From: JAFAGX01 sp035623335
Lineage (GTDB): Bacteria; Acidobacteriota; Terriglobia; Terriglobales; Acidobacteriaceae
NCBI GenBank assembly: GCA_035623335.1
Contig: DASPTQ010000124.1
Span: forward strand, 46,433 to 110,432
Direction of reading: 5' to 3'
Length of the DNA stretch: 64,000 bases
The translations under genes and the position numbers were made by a program. Position 1 is the first letter of the stretch, and every line of letters starts with the position of its first letter. Below are positions 36,813-45,002 of the stretch, in pieces. Under the pieces are notes generated by a model. It searched no databases and was not told the origin of the DNA. It saw only the letters and a program-made list of their open reading frames with translations.

Positions 36813-36836
36813 GTGCTGACCACGGTTGGTCGGCAC
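36813..36836. repeat. Hairpin upstream of serine recombinase
   Basis: GTGCTGACCA and TGGTCGGCAC pair over ten positions with one G-T wobble around a CGGT loop. It lies in the 313 bp gap between the Ca-repeat protein start and the recombinase start. It may be part of a recombination site or an operator; no second copy was seen in the window. Confidence 0.3.
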
Positions 36837-36928
36837 GGGACAACCGCAACTCTGGGGTGCGGAATCAGAAGATAGGGCCGGTCGCTAAGGGACGAAATTC
36901 GCACAGCCACTGTCGTATTTTGCTGTTG

Positions 36929-36946
36929 ACAAAAGGAACGTTTTGT
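36929..36946. repeat. Short inverted repeat upstream of serine recombinase
   Basis: ACAAAA-GGAACG-TTTTGT is a perfect 6-bp inverted repeat 37 bp before the recombinase start. A TTGACA hexamer overlaps its left end (36926-36931) but no good -10 follows at 16-18 bp. It may be a recombinase binding site; that is a guess from position only. Confidence 0.35.
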
Positions 36947-36982
36947 GAGGGACTGCGTACAAGGGCTCGGAGGCAGCGAGAA

Positions 36983-37567
36983 ATGGCGAACTGGGTGATC
37001 TACGGCAGGGTGAGCAAGACCAAGCAGGATAAGGAAAATCAGCTGACCGAACTGCGGGAGTTCGCGCAAAAGCAGGGATGGGCGGTCAAGCACGAGTACC
37101 TCGATACCATGCGCGGTTCGGGCAAGAGGTCCCGAGTACAGTTCGACGCCATGATGAGCGCAGCCCTCCGGCAGGAGTTTGATGGGATCCTGTTCTGGAA
37201 ATTGGACAGATTCAGCCGCGAGGGCGTCCGCAAGACTCTCTTCTACTTGAGTCAGTTGGACGGCTCTAAGGTGGCCTGGCGGTCCTACCAGGAGCCTTGG
37301 TTTGATTCCTGTGGGCCATTCAAAGACGCTGTCATTTCGATCATGGCGACCTTGGCCGAACAGGAACGCATTTCGATCAGCGAGCGCACCAAGGCTGGAC
37401 TGCGGAGCGCGCTGCGCAAGGGGAAAAAGCTGGGACGCCCGATGGCCGACCTCGACATGCACAAGGTTCATAAATTACGCGAGCAGGGTTTAAGCCTTAG
37501 AGCCATCGGTAACAAGGTGGGATGGTCCGCGGCACTGATTGCGAAGAGACTTGTAGGTGCACAATGA
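36983..37567 (+). CDS. Serine recombinase (resolvase/invertase family)
   Basis: 194 residues from ATG 36983. The N-terminal catalytic domain begins WVIYGRVSKTKQDKENQ, where the Ser in YGRVS is the expected nucleophile, and continues with GILFWKLDRFSREGVRK, matching the conserved Arg cluster, and ISIMATLAEQERISISERTK. The C-terminal 30 residues (LSLRAIGNKVGWSAALIAKR) look like a helix-turn-helix for DNA binding. Size and layout match resolvases and invertases such as Hin and not large phage integrases. Its stop overlaps the next small gene by ATGA, indicating coupled translation. It interrupts the minus-strand tricarboxylate genes. Confidence 0.9.
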   Translation: MANWVIYGRVSKTKQDKENQLTELREFAQKQGWAVKHEYLDTMRGSGKRSRVQFDAMMSAALRQEFDGILFWKLDRFSREGVRKTLFYLSQLDGSKVAWRSYQEPWFDSCGPFKDAVISIMATLAEQERISISERTKAGLRSALRKGKKLGRPMADLDMHKVHKLREQGLSLRAIGNKVGWSAALIAKRLVGAQ

Positions 37568-37755
37568 CTAGGGAACAGCTCTTGAAACGATTGGCCGACA
37601 TCGCCGCCAAAGAAAAGCGCGATCGTCTGTCACCGGCCGAAGTGTTGCAAGCGCAGCTGAAGCTGATTCTTCGCAACTACGAGGAGAACGTCCGCGCGAA
37701 TCAATCCTTGTGCATCCAGAGTGGCGGGCATCGCGCCCTCCATCACTGCGACTAA
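37564..37755 (+). CDS. Small protein coupled to serine recombinase
   Basis: 63 residues; its ATG overlaps the recombinase stop by four bases. The first 45 residues are strongly helical and charged (REQLLKRLADIAAKEKRDRL, then VLQAQLKLILRNYEENVRAN), while the last 15 (SLCIQSGGHRALHHCD) look unnatural and may be a frameshifted or truncated tail. No family is recognised. It may be an accessory factor or a remnant of a longer gene. Confidence 0.5.
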   Translation: MTREQLLKRLADIAAKEKRDRLSPAEVLQAQLKLILRNYEENVRANQSLCIQSGGHRALHHCD

Positions 37756-37772
37756 AGAGGCGACCTCGGGGT

Positions 37773-37790
37773 AGCCCAAGGATTTGGGCT
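37773..37790 (+). terminator. Hairpin after recombinase pair, possible terminator
   Basis: AGCCCAA-GGAT-TTGGGCT is a 7-bp stem with a 4-base loop, followed by TTCC. It lies 18 bp after the small coupled gene. The T-tract is short, so efficiency is uncertain. Confidence 0.35.
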
Positions 37791-37852
37791 TTCCGTGGCG
37801 TCCGCCTGGCTACCGCCGCGATGCTGGTCGTCGCGGCGGCCTATCGTTCTGG

Positions 37853-39040
37853 TTATTGTAATTTTCCGAGAATTGCGTCGGTCATCTGATGGGTGGAAGC
37901 TGCGCCTTGGCCGATGGCTTTGGGTCCTCCGGCTAGCCGCAGCATGTCATAGGTACGCACTTTGCCTTCTCGCACGACGGCGGCAATGGCCGTGCGGATG
38001 CGCTCGGCCTTGGCACCTTCGCCAAGATGGTCGAGCATCATGGCCGCGGAAAGGATCATGGCGATCGGATTCACGATCGGGGGGTCAAGTTCGGCATATT
38101 TTGGGGCCGAACCGTGGGTAGGTTCAAAGACTGCCACCTCCTCGCCGATATTTCCCGAAGCGGCAAAGCCTAAACCACCGACCAAGCCGGCGAAGGCGTC
38201 CGACAAAATGTCGCCAAACAGATTCGAGGCCACAATCACGTTGTAGTCCTCAGGGTTCTTGTTGAGCCACATCAACTGGGCGTCGATGTTCGTTGACCAG
38301 AGGGCAATGCCGGGATAACCCTTGGCTACCTCCTTGGCCGTCTCCTCCATCATGCCCGAGGTTTCGCGCAGCACATTGGGCTTCTCACAGATGGTAATCC
38401 CGGCGAAGCCCCGCTTCTTGGCGTACTCGAAGGCGGCGGTGACAATGCGGCGGGCGGCACCGCGAGTGATGAGGCGCACACTCACCGCGAGATCAGGACC
38501 GGGCACCTGGGCAAACGCCTTGAACTTGGCATGGCTTGCCAGCGCCGAGCGGACATTCTCCGGGGGGTTCGTCCACTCGATTCCGGCGTACATGCCCTCG
38601 GTATTCTGGCGAAAGACCGTGGTGTCGATGGTCGGCTCCTCGAAGCCGGTTCCCCGGTTCTTGCGAATGTAGTTGAGGGGATTGCCGGGAAAACCGACGC
38701 AGGGGCGCATGCAGACGTCGAGATTGAAGCGCTGCCGCATGGTAACGATGGGGCTGTAATAGACGTAGCCTTTCCCCCGCAGTTCCGGCTTCAGTTCAGC
38801 CTGCGCCTCCCGGTTGGGCTTCGAGGTGATGGCGCCGAACAGGCCCAGCCGGTGTTTGGCCAGCAGATCGATGGTGCGCTCCGGCAGAGCATTGCCTTCC
38901 TTCCGCCAGCACTCCCAGCCAATATCGGCGGGCAGGTACTCGGCGTCGAAGCCGACAGCCTTCAGAACCCGCAACGCCTCGGGCAGAACCTGATTGCCAA
39001 TACCGTCACCGGGCATGGTGACCACGCTGCGTTTCGCCAT
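37853..39040 (-). CDS. Isocitrate/homoisocitrate-type beta-decarboxylating dehydrogenase
   Basis: 395 residues from ATG 39040, after an AAGGAGG site. N-terminal MPGDGIGNQVLPEAL and C-terminal EPTHGSAPKYAELD and NPIAMILSAAMMLDHLG are the family signature. The substrate loop reads YYSPIVTMRQRFNLDVCMRP; the Ser aligns with the isocitrate-binding Ser113 of E. coli IDH, but Asn115 is replaced by Ile, so it fits neither classical isocitrate nor isopropylmalate dehydrogenase and resembles homoisocitrate-type enzymes. It should oxidise and decarboxylate a 2-hydroxy-tricarboxylate with NAD(P). It lies 100 bp after the Lys4-type aconitase gene. Confidence 0.85.
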   Translation of the reverse strand: MAKRSVVTMPGDGIGNQVLPEALRVLKAVGFDAEYLPADIGWECWRKEGNALPERTIDLLAKHRLGLFGAITSKPNREAQAELKPELRGKGYVYYSPIVTMRQRFNLDVCMRPCVGFPGNPLNYIRKNRGTGFEEPTIDTTVFRQNTEGMYAGIEWTNPPENVRSALASHAKFKAFAQVPGPDLAVSVRLITRGAARRIVTAAFEYAKKRGFAGITICEKPNVLRETSGMMEETAKEVAKGYPGIALWSTNIDAQLMWLNKNPEDYNVIVASNLFGDILSDAFAGLVGGLGFAASGNIGEEVAVFEPTHGSAPKYAELDPPIVNPIAMILSAAMMLDHLGEGAKAERIRTAIAAVVREGKVRTYDMLRLAGGPKAIGQGAASTHQMTDAILGKLQ

Positions 39041-39140
39041 GAGTGCCGAGCCTCCTTGCCGAGGGTCAAATTTCGTCTAGGCGCGAAGCTTCTCTCTGCC
39101 GCAATGGTGTCGACCCGCGCGGAGATGCAACAAGGCCAGG

Positions 39141-41087
39141 CTATCGCGCCAATCCCAATCGCTTGGCCACCAGATTCTCCACTCCTTGAGCGATCACCAG
39201 GGACTGGGGAACACTGCCCAAGGCGGGGAAGGGAAAACGTTCCCCCCGCCACTCCGTGATCCCGGAGGTGAAATCGATGGTGATGTCGTCTCCGGGGATA
39301 ATGGTCTTTTCCTTGGCGGCAATAGGCTTTGCCAGCTGCTCGCGCAAACGGCGCACCAATTCCGGAATCTCGACACAGAGGAAGCCGTTGTTGTAGGCAT
39401 TGCGCAAATAGGTTTGGGAGAAGCTGGCGGCAATCACCATGGGCAGGCCCTTGGCCTTGAGGCAGGTGACGGCCTGCTCCCGGCTGGAGCCGGTACCAAA
39501 GTTAAAGCCCCCGACCATCACGTCGCCCCGCCGGGTACGGAGAGCAAACTGCGGGTCGTAGTTTTCCATGACCACCTTGGCCATCATCTCCGGTGTCATG
39601 TCATCGCGATAGGTGTAGTCTTTGCCATAGATTGCGTCGGTGTTGATATTGTCCTGGGGCAGGAAGAGCAACCGTCCACGGACGCGCTCCGGAAAACCCG
39701 GCAGTATCTCGACGCGCTCGGCCGCCGCGGTCGCGGGAAACTCCGTAAAGGACCGGGCCGGCTCACGGCCGTCGACCTCCTGGGGGCCGCGAATGTAGCC
39801 CGCTACGGCGGAGGCTGCCACCACTTCGGGACTGGCCAGGTAACACTGGGCATCGCGCGACCCCATGCGGCCCTTGAAGTTGCGATTGGTGGCCGAAATG
39901 CCGACTTCGCCCGGCTCGAGCAAGCCGCTGCCCAGCCCAATGCACGGACCACAACCGGGAGGAAGAGGCTTAGCCCCCGCGTCGATGAGCGTCTGCCAGA
40001 TCCCCCGTCGCTCGGCTTCTTCTTGCACCCATCGGCTGGCTGCACTGAGGTAAAACTGGACGGTCGGAGCAACCTTGCGCCCCTTTAACACCGCCGCCGC
40101 CGCCTCGAGATCCGCGACTCGCGAGTTTACGCAGGAGACCAGATAGGCCTTCTGGATGGAAATCTTCTTGCTTTCAATCTCGGCGAGCGAGGATGCAACC
40201 TGCACCGTGTCCGGGCCAGAAATGTGCGGCGAGACTTCGCCGAGATCGAGCACGATCGAGGCAGCGTAGGCGGCTCCGCTGTCGGGCCCGGGAGGACTGC
40301 TGGTCCAGCCCTCCAGCTCTTTCTCGGAGAACCGCTCCACGCCGATCGCCTGGAGACGCTGGCGGACCCCTCGCAAGTAGGCGATGGTGACCTCATCGAC
40401 CGGAAACCAGCCGACCAAAGGTCCCCATTCGGTGCTCATGTTCGAGATCGAGAGGCGAGCATCCATCGAGAGGCTGCTGACGCCGGGGCCGCTGAACTCG
40501 ACGGCCGCATTCAGCACCTCGTCATGGTTGTAAAGCCCGCACAAGGTGATGATTACATCCTTGCCGGTTGTCCCCGGCGGCAGCTTGCCTTTGAGGATGA
40601 CCTGGATGCTGCGGGGAATCTGCCACCAGAATTCTCCCGTGGCCCACACCGAGGCGGCGTCGGTGCGCACGATCGGAGTACCCACGGCTCCGAGGGCACC
40701 GTACATGTTGGAGTGTGAATCGGACGCCACCACGAACGAGGACGGCACGACGTATCCCCGCTCGACCATGATTTGATGTCCTATGCCCGAACCTGCGGGG
40801 TAAAAGTCGACTCCTTGGTCCTTGGCGAATGCCTCAATCGACCGGTATTTCTTCAGGTTGGCCTCGTCCTGGTTCTGAATGTCATGGTCGAGCGCGAACA
40901 CCAGCTGAGCCGGATTGTGGATCTTTTTGGCCCCAATCCCTTTGAATTTGCTCATCACCGCCGACGTGTTGTCGTGGGTCATGACCCGGTGCGGACGAAT
41001 AGAGACAAAGTCGCCAGCCCGGAGTGGACGCCTCGGACCTTCGGCGAGGTGGGTTTGGGCGATTTTTTCAACGATGGTTTGGGGCAT
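39141..41087 (-). CDS. Lys4-type aconitase-family hydratase (homoaconitase-like, fused large and small domains)
   Basis: 648 residues from ATG 41087 (GGGAG upstream). The large N-terminal domain carries iron-sulfur ligand regions: SCVNSRVADL near residue 318 and PPGCGPCIGLGSGLL near 375. The swivel domain is fused at the C-terminus: INTDAIYGKDYTYRDDM and GFNFGTGSSREQAVTCLKAK, closely matching fungal homoaconitase Lys4. Bacterial LeuC/LeuD are usually two proteins. The family isomerises hydroxy-tricarboxylates by removing and re-adding water. Substrate may be homocitrate-like, citrate-like or a methylcitrate; not resolvable here. Confidence 0.85.
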   Translation of the reverse strand: MPQTIVEKIAQTHLAEGPRRPLRAGDFVSIRPHRVMTHDNTSAVMSKFKGIGAKKIHNPAQLVFALDHDIQNQDEANLKKYRSIEAFAKDQGVDFYPAGSGIGHQIMVERGYVVPSSFVVASDSHSNMYGALGAVGTPIVRTDAASVWATGEFWWQIPRSIQVILKGKLPPGTTGKDVIITLCGLYNHDEVLNAAVEFSGPGVSSLSMDARLSISNMSTEWGPLVGWFPVDEVTIAYLRGVRQRLQAIGVERFSEKELEGWTSSPPGPDSGAAYAASIVLDLGEVSPHISGPDTVQVASSLAEIESKKISIQKAYLVSCVNSRVADLEAAAAVLKGRKVAPTVQFYLSAASRWVQEEAERRGIWQTLIDAGAKPLPPGCGPCIGLGSGLLEPGEVGISATNRNFKGRMGSRDAQCYLASPEVVAASAVAGYIRGPQEVDGREPARSFTEFPATAAAERVEILPGFPERVRGRLLFLPQDNINTDAIYGKDYTYRDDMTPEMMAKVVMENYDPQFALRTRRGDVMVGGFNFGTGSSREQAVTCLKAKGLPMVIAASFSQTYLRNAYNNGFLCVEIPELVRRLREQLAKPIAAKEKTIIPGDDITIDFTSGITEWRGERFPFPALGSVPQSLVIAQGVENLVAKRLGLAR

Positions 41088-41143
41088 AAGACTCCCTTAA
41101 CTGGTTCAACGACCCCTGGGGTCGCAGCCGGTGGGCCGATCGC

Positions 41144-42598
41144 CTAGCGCCGCTTCTTGGCTTTTGCCCGGGCGCTCTTGGGCGCCGCCTTGATCGCCTT
41201 TCGATCCGCTTTCATCAGGGCCATCAACTGGCTGACGGATGCGATCTTTTCCAGATTCCAGATGGCTTCCTTTAACTTCTTCTGCGCGCTGGACGATAGT
41301 ACACCCTCGGCCAGAGCGGCGAATTTTTCCTCCACCTCGGCATCGGTTAAAGGATTGCGCGGGTCGCCCTTCGGATAGTCGAGTTGCTGCGTAAGATGGC
41401 GGTCGTCGGTGGTGGTAATTTCGACCACCACCCGCTGCAGCGCCGGGAACACCTTCTCGATCTCCGGATCGGCTACGACTTCGACCTTCTCCAGCTGAGC
41501 ACGGATCGTCGGGTCCATGATCTTCTCGGGGGTAAATTGCCCGGGTGTGACTTGACGATCGACCAGCCCGGCCGCGATCACATAGGGCAAGGAGTGGTCG
41601 GCCGTCTCTTTCGTCCGCGGATCGTACTTGCTGGCATCGGAAAGGATGTCGGCGGCACGAGCCAAGGAGCGGATCTTGATTTTGCGCACTTGCTCGGGTC
41701 GCAGGTCGTTCCGTTTGACCAGATCGAGCACGGCGGAAATCGGAGTGTGGGTAAGAGCTTCGGTCGGAAATGCCTTCATTCCGCATTGCGTGATGCGCCA
41801 CGATTCGCCAAGACCGTCGGTCAGAAGGTGTAACTTCCACTCCGGACCAAGAACATGGGTCAATCCTTCCTTCCCGTCCACCACATGCTCCGGGCCGGTG
41901 TATCCCCTCTCGGCCATGAGGGCGGCGAGCACGCCACTCTGGGTGGCCAGGGGATCGACCGTGTTTTTCATCATGGTGAGCTTGCCGGCGGTGACGGCAC
42001 CGAGCGTGGCATGACGGCTGGCCGAAATTCCTACCGCGTGCTGTATCTGCTCCCAGCCGAGGTGCAGCGCCCGCCCCGCCACCAGGGGGGAAACAAACGC
42101 CGTCAGGGTGGCGTGATGCCAACCCCGCTCGCGGATTCCGGGAAAGGCAGTTTCGCAGAAACGCATTTCGAATTCGTGGCCTAGCACCAAGCCGACCAGT
42201 AACTCCTTGCCATGGCTCCTGGCCCGTTCAGAACATGCCAGAGCTGCAGGAAAAATATCGGAAGGGTGGGACGGATCTTGCTTCCAATAAATATCGTTGT
42301 AATCCATGACCCGGATCATCAGGGCATTCGCCAACGAGGCGGAAACGGGATCGATCCGCTGGCCTGTGCCGATGACGGTGGATGGGCCGCGGGCGGCAAC
42401 TTCGGCGAGAACCTGGAGGAGGATCTGTACGTCGTGCTGCCGATAGCCGCCTAGGGCGCAACCCACCGAATCGAGCAGGAAGCGCTTGGCTTGATAAACG
42501 GCGTCCGGCGAGAGATGCCGATATTCGAGGGCGGCGGCCCAGCGCGCCATCTCGGCGGTGAGGGTCGGTTTGGGTGCAATGGCTTCTTTGGCAGACAC
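41144..42598 (-). CDS. MmgE/PrpD-family dehydratase
   Basis: 484 residues from GTG 42598, with GGGAG 6 bases upstream. Landmarks include YQAKRFLLDSVGCALGGY near residue 40, VMDYNDIYWKQDPSHPSDIF near 95 and LHLGWEQIQHAVGISASRHA near 175. Members include 2-methylcitrate dehydratase, cis-aconitate decarboxylase and iminodisuccinate epimerase. Here the neighbours suggest dehydration of a citrate-like acid. The C-terminal 30 residues (KADRKAIKAAPKSARAKAKK) are lysine-rich and probably disordered, which is odd for a soluble enzyme. It lies 56 bp before the aconitase-family gene. Confidence 0.88.
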   Translation of the reverse strand: MSAKEAIAPKPTLTAEMARWAAALEYRHLSPDAVYQAKRFLLDSVGCALGGYRQHDVQILLQVLAEVAARGPSTVIGTGQRIDPVSASLANALMIRVMDYNDIYWKQDPSHPSDIFPAALACSERARSHGKELLVGLVLGHEFEMRFCETAFPGIRERGWHHATLTAFVSPLVAGRALHLGWEQIQHAVGISASRHATLGAVTAGKLTMMKNTVDPLATQSGVLAALMAERGYTGPEHVVDGKEGLTHVLGPEWKLHLLTDGLGESWRITQCGMKAFPTEALTHTPISAVLDLVKRNDLRPEQVRKIKIRSLARAADILSDASKYDPRTKETADHSLPYVIAAGLVDRQVTPGQFTPEKIMDPTIRAQLEKVEVVADPEIEKVFPALQRVVVEITTTDDRHLTQQLDYPKGDPRNPLTDAEVEEKFAALAEGVLSSSAQKKLKEAIWNLEKIASVSQLMALMKADRKAIKAAPKSARAKAKKRR

Positions 42599-42656
42599 AG
42601 AATCTCCCGGCGTTAGCGTCTCTTCCCGTTACTGCCGCTCCCCGCAACTGGCCTCT

Positions 42657-43241
42657 TCATCGCAGCCTCACGTTCTTCGGGTTCTTGAACGGCAAGAAAG
42701 CCATAAAGTCCGAATGGTGAACAATGAACGCCTCGGTCGTGCGCTTGACCAGATCACCTTCCGCGGCATGGGCGGCAATGATGTGGCAAACTTCGTCCGG
42801 CACGCCGCACTCCAAGGCCAAGGCCACGCCGGTAAAGGGGTGGCGCAAGGCCTCGCCCCGCTCGCTTTGGCGGCTCTTCCCATCGGGGCCGAGTTCGTAT
42901 TCGAGCAGCTTGCCCACGTCCGCCAGAATAGCCCCGGCAATCACGACGTCCATATCAATCGGCAGCGCCCGTCCCATGAATTGCTGCATGGCTTCGGCAC
43001 TCTGGCGCGCGATGTGCACCACACAGCGCTTGTGTTCCATGAAGCTGACAGGACAATTCGGCACCAGCAGCGTGAACGGGATCTTATTCAGATCCTCGGC
43101 CTTCAGGGGGCTGCGTTCGAGCGCCTTGATCCAGGTTTGGGTAACCTGCTCACGCAATTTTGGCTTCTCGATCCACTGTATCTCCGGCCACAGCCTGGTC
43201 ACGATCTCCCGCATGGCTTCAGGTCGTCCTTGTGAAAGCAT
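42657..43241 (-). CDS. HD-domain-like protein with altered metal motif
   Basis: 194 residues; a second Met at 43214 is also possible. HD-like features are FMEHKRCVVHIARQSAEAM, then GAILADVGKLLEYE where active proteins have His-Asp (here Ala-Asp), and later RHPFTGVALALECGVPDEVC, IIAAHA and IVHHSDF. Other His residues of the domain are kept, so metal binding might be altered and not absent. Role in the cluster is unknown; it could be regulatory. It is the first gene of the minus-strand metabolic series, 58 bp before MmgE/PrpD. Confidence 0.7.
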   Translation of the reverse strand: MLSQGRPEAMREIVTRLWPEIQWIEKPKLREQVTQTWIKALERSPLKAEDLNKIPFTLLVPNCPVSFMEHKRCVVHIARQSAEAMQQFMGRALPIDMDVVIAGAILADVGKLLEYELGPDGKSRQSERGEALRHPFTGVALALECGVPDEVCHIIAAHAAEGDLVKRTTEAFIVHHSDFMAFLPFKNPKNVRLR

Positions 43242-43453
43242 CTAGCTTAGCGCGGAGACCGCAACAACGTCGAGGGCTCCTCAATCTGGGGGATGGCATG
43301 ACCTGCGGTTGCGCCTCGGACTGCATCCCCGGCGTCAAGCCCAGGTGAATCCATGCCTCGCTTTAGCCGAGGATGATCCCTCCCCGGCTCTATAATTTCG
43401 TTTTCAACTTCAAGAGCTTCCCGCGATCTAACTAGCAACGTCCGGAGGTCATT

Positions 43454-44194
43454 TTGCGAGGCAGGCGCCGCCAAGTCGAGGTCGTTAAAGATCACGTGTG
43501 GAATCCCTCTCGCTCTCGTTCCGCGGCGGTTGCCATCGCCTTGCTCGCGGCGGTTCTTTCCTTCCGAACGACCGCCCAACAGGCGGGAACGACTACCGCG
43601 CCCCTGGTGATTCAGACCGTCAGTCTGCCCAAGGCTTACCTGCGGCAGCCCTTCGTAGCACGACTTGAGGCGCAGGGTGGAGTTCCCCCAATCCGGTGGG
43701 AAGTTAGCGACGGGTCGCTCCCCCCGGGGATGTTTCTCGAGAGCGGTGGCCAGCTACTCGGCACCCCGAGCGAGGCCGGTGAATTCTTCTTCACCGTAAC
43801 CGCCACCGATAGCGGCCAGCCGGCGCATCAGGTTACCCGGCAACTCTCGCTGTTGGTAACCTCACCGCTTTGGGCACGCTGGGGCCGCTATCCCAAGATC
43901 AACGGGCAACGGCTGGAAGGATCCATTTGGGTCTCGAACCAGACGGATCGGGATTTTGATCTGACGATGATTGTGCTGGCGGTGAATGACATCGGAAGGG
44001 CGACGGCTATCGGATACCAGCATTTTCCGCTCAAGAAGAACTCCGATGAGATCGAACTCCCCTTCGGCGACAATCTTTCCCGCGGGAGTTACCAGCTCAA
44101 TGTCGACGTAGTCGCCGAGGTAGCTGCCACGGATTCGATCTACCGAGTCCGCTTGGTACCGAAGGAAAGATTCGAGATCGTCACGGGGCCGTAA
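43454..44194 (+). CDS. Exported Ig-like (putative) domain protein
   Basis: 246 residues from TTG 43454, 5 bases after GGAGG; a GTG at 43499 would start the signal peptide more compactly. The signal region is SAAVAIALLAAVLSFRTTAQ. Residues about 60-145 resemble a He_PIG-type Ig fold (LEAQGGVPPIRWEVSDGSLP, then FFFTVTATDSG). A second domain follows without a recognised family. Probably secreted; function unknown. Confidence 0.65.
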   Translation: MRGRRRQVEVVKDHVWNPSRSRSAAVAIALLAAVLSFRTTAQQAGTTTAPLVIQTVSLPKAYLRQPFVARLEAQGGVPPIRWEVSDGSLPPGMFLESGGQLLGTPSEAGEFFFTVTATDSGQPAHQVTRQLSLLVTSPLWARWGRYPKINGQRLEGSIWVSNQTDRDFDLTMIVLAVNDIGRATAIGYQHFPLKKNSDEIELPFGDNLSRGSYQLNVDVVAEVAATDSIYRVRLVPKERFEIVTGP

Positions 44195-44297
44195 GACGAC
44201 GGCTCAAGGCGGGGGCAGTCGACCAAAATCGAGACCGCTAAAAACTAAGAATCCCGAGGTAGTGTTAAGAAAATTCATCTCAGCCAGTAGCTCACTT

Positions 44298-44385
44298 TAG
44301 ACCCTTGCTTGACCTGCATTCATCGTTTCCTTGCGGGTTACGATGCGCGATCTTTAGCTCGGGCTCCGGGCTCGCCGCCAACCGG
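44298..44385 (+). repeat. Diverged direct repeat, copy 1
   Basis: Starts TAGACCCTTGCT and ends CGCCAACCGG-like (GCCAACCGG). Copy 2 is at 44463-44543 with the same ends and related interior including ATGCG and GGGCTCCGG/GAGCCCCGG. Estimated identity by eye is around two thirds with small gaps. Confidence 0.4.
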
Positions 44386-44462
44386 ACAAACCGTCCCAAC
44401 GCCTCGGGATTCTATCTTGCCTTCGACAAATCTTCCTGTTCGCCTCGACCAGCACGTTGCTA

Positions 44463-44543
44463 TAGACCCTTGCTGGCCCTCCCCCCATCATCTTGCGATG
44501 CGGAAGGTGACCTCGCTTGAGCCCCGGACGCAGCGCCAACCGG
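44463..44543 (+). repeat. Diverged direct repeat, copy 2
   Basis: Second copy of the 80-90 bp repeat starting at 44298, sharing the first 12 bases exactly and the final GCCAACCGG. The distance between copy starts is 165 bp. No open frame spans both copies convincingly. Confidence 0.4.
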
Positions 44544-45002
44544 GAAAACCTTAGAAGCTGTCAAAGAACGATCATGTTTATTACATCTTCGATTTTTGAA
44601 GTCAATCGGAATGATGCACCTCGATCTGTTGAGAATTCAATCGAGTGCAGGCGGTTCACAGGACCATGCCACAAGGAATGTGCAAGCGATGGGATCGACC
44701 GTTGCCCGAGTGCGGTCATCGCCAGATTTTTTCGGGGGTCCTTTCCCCACCTCGGCGCACGCACCGATCACAGTTCGGCGCGGGTTTGTGAAAATCGTGG
44801 GCAAATTGCGGTCGGCAAAGCGCTTCGTGCGATGGTTCAGGAAGTTACGTGGAGGGGATGATTCGCCGGAAGGTAGAAGGACAGGGGACGCATAGGGGCG
44901 AAACGAATGCCTGTATAATGCCGCCCTGCTGAGCGCCTTCCGGGCAGAACAAAATCCAGCCACGGAAGCCGCGACAGGCCTCGATCGAGACCGGAGGTGA
45001 GA

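Larger units (their letters stand above)
44195..45002. other. 808 bp intergenic region with diverged direct repeat
   Basis: Short open frames on both strands lack ribosome sites, signal peptides or recognisable motifs, and I do not call any of them genes. Two related segments (44298-44385 and 44463-44543) form a diverged direct repeat. One plus-strand frame at 44596-44895 ends in a very basic stretch (RRGFVKIVGKLRSAKRFVRW), but there is nothing else to support it. The adenosine deaminase promoter should lie near its right end. Confidence 0.5.

Noticed and set aside
36700..37800. Prophage or integrative element around the recombinase
   Set aside because: Only one recombinase and one small gene; no capsid, portal, integrase, att duplication or tRNA target seen.
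41106..42122. Open frame overlapping MmgE/PrpD
   Set aside because: Antisense or out-of-frame shadow rich in Arg/Gly/Pro; the MmgE frame has clear family motifs.
34191..43241. Standard citrate fermentation operon
   Set aside because: No citC, citX, citG or citrate carrier; the hydratase is Lys4-like and the dehydrogenase lacks the classical isocitrate loop.
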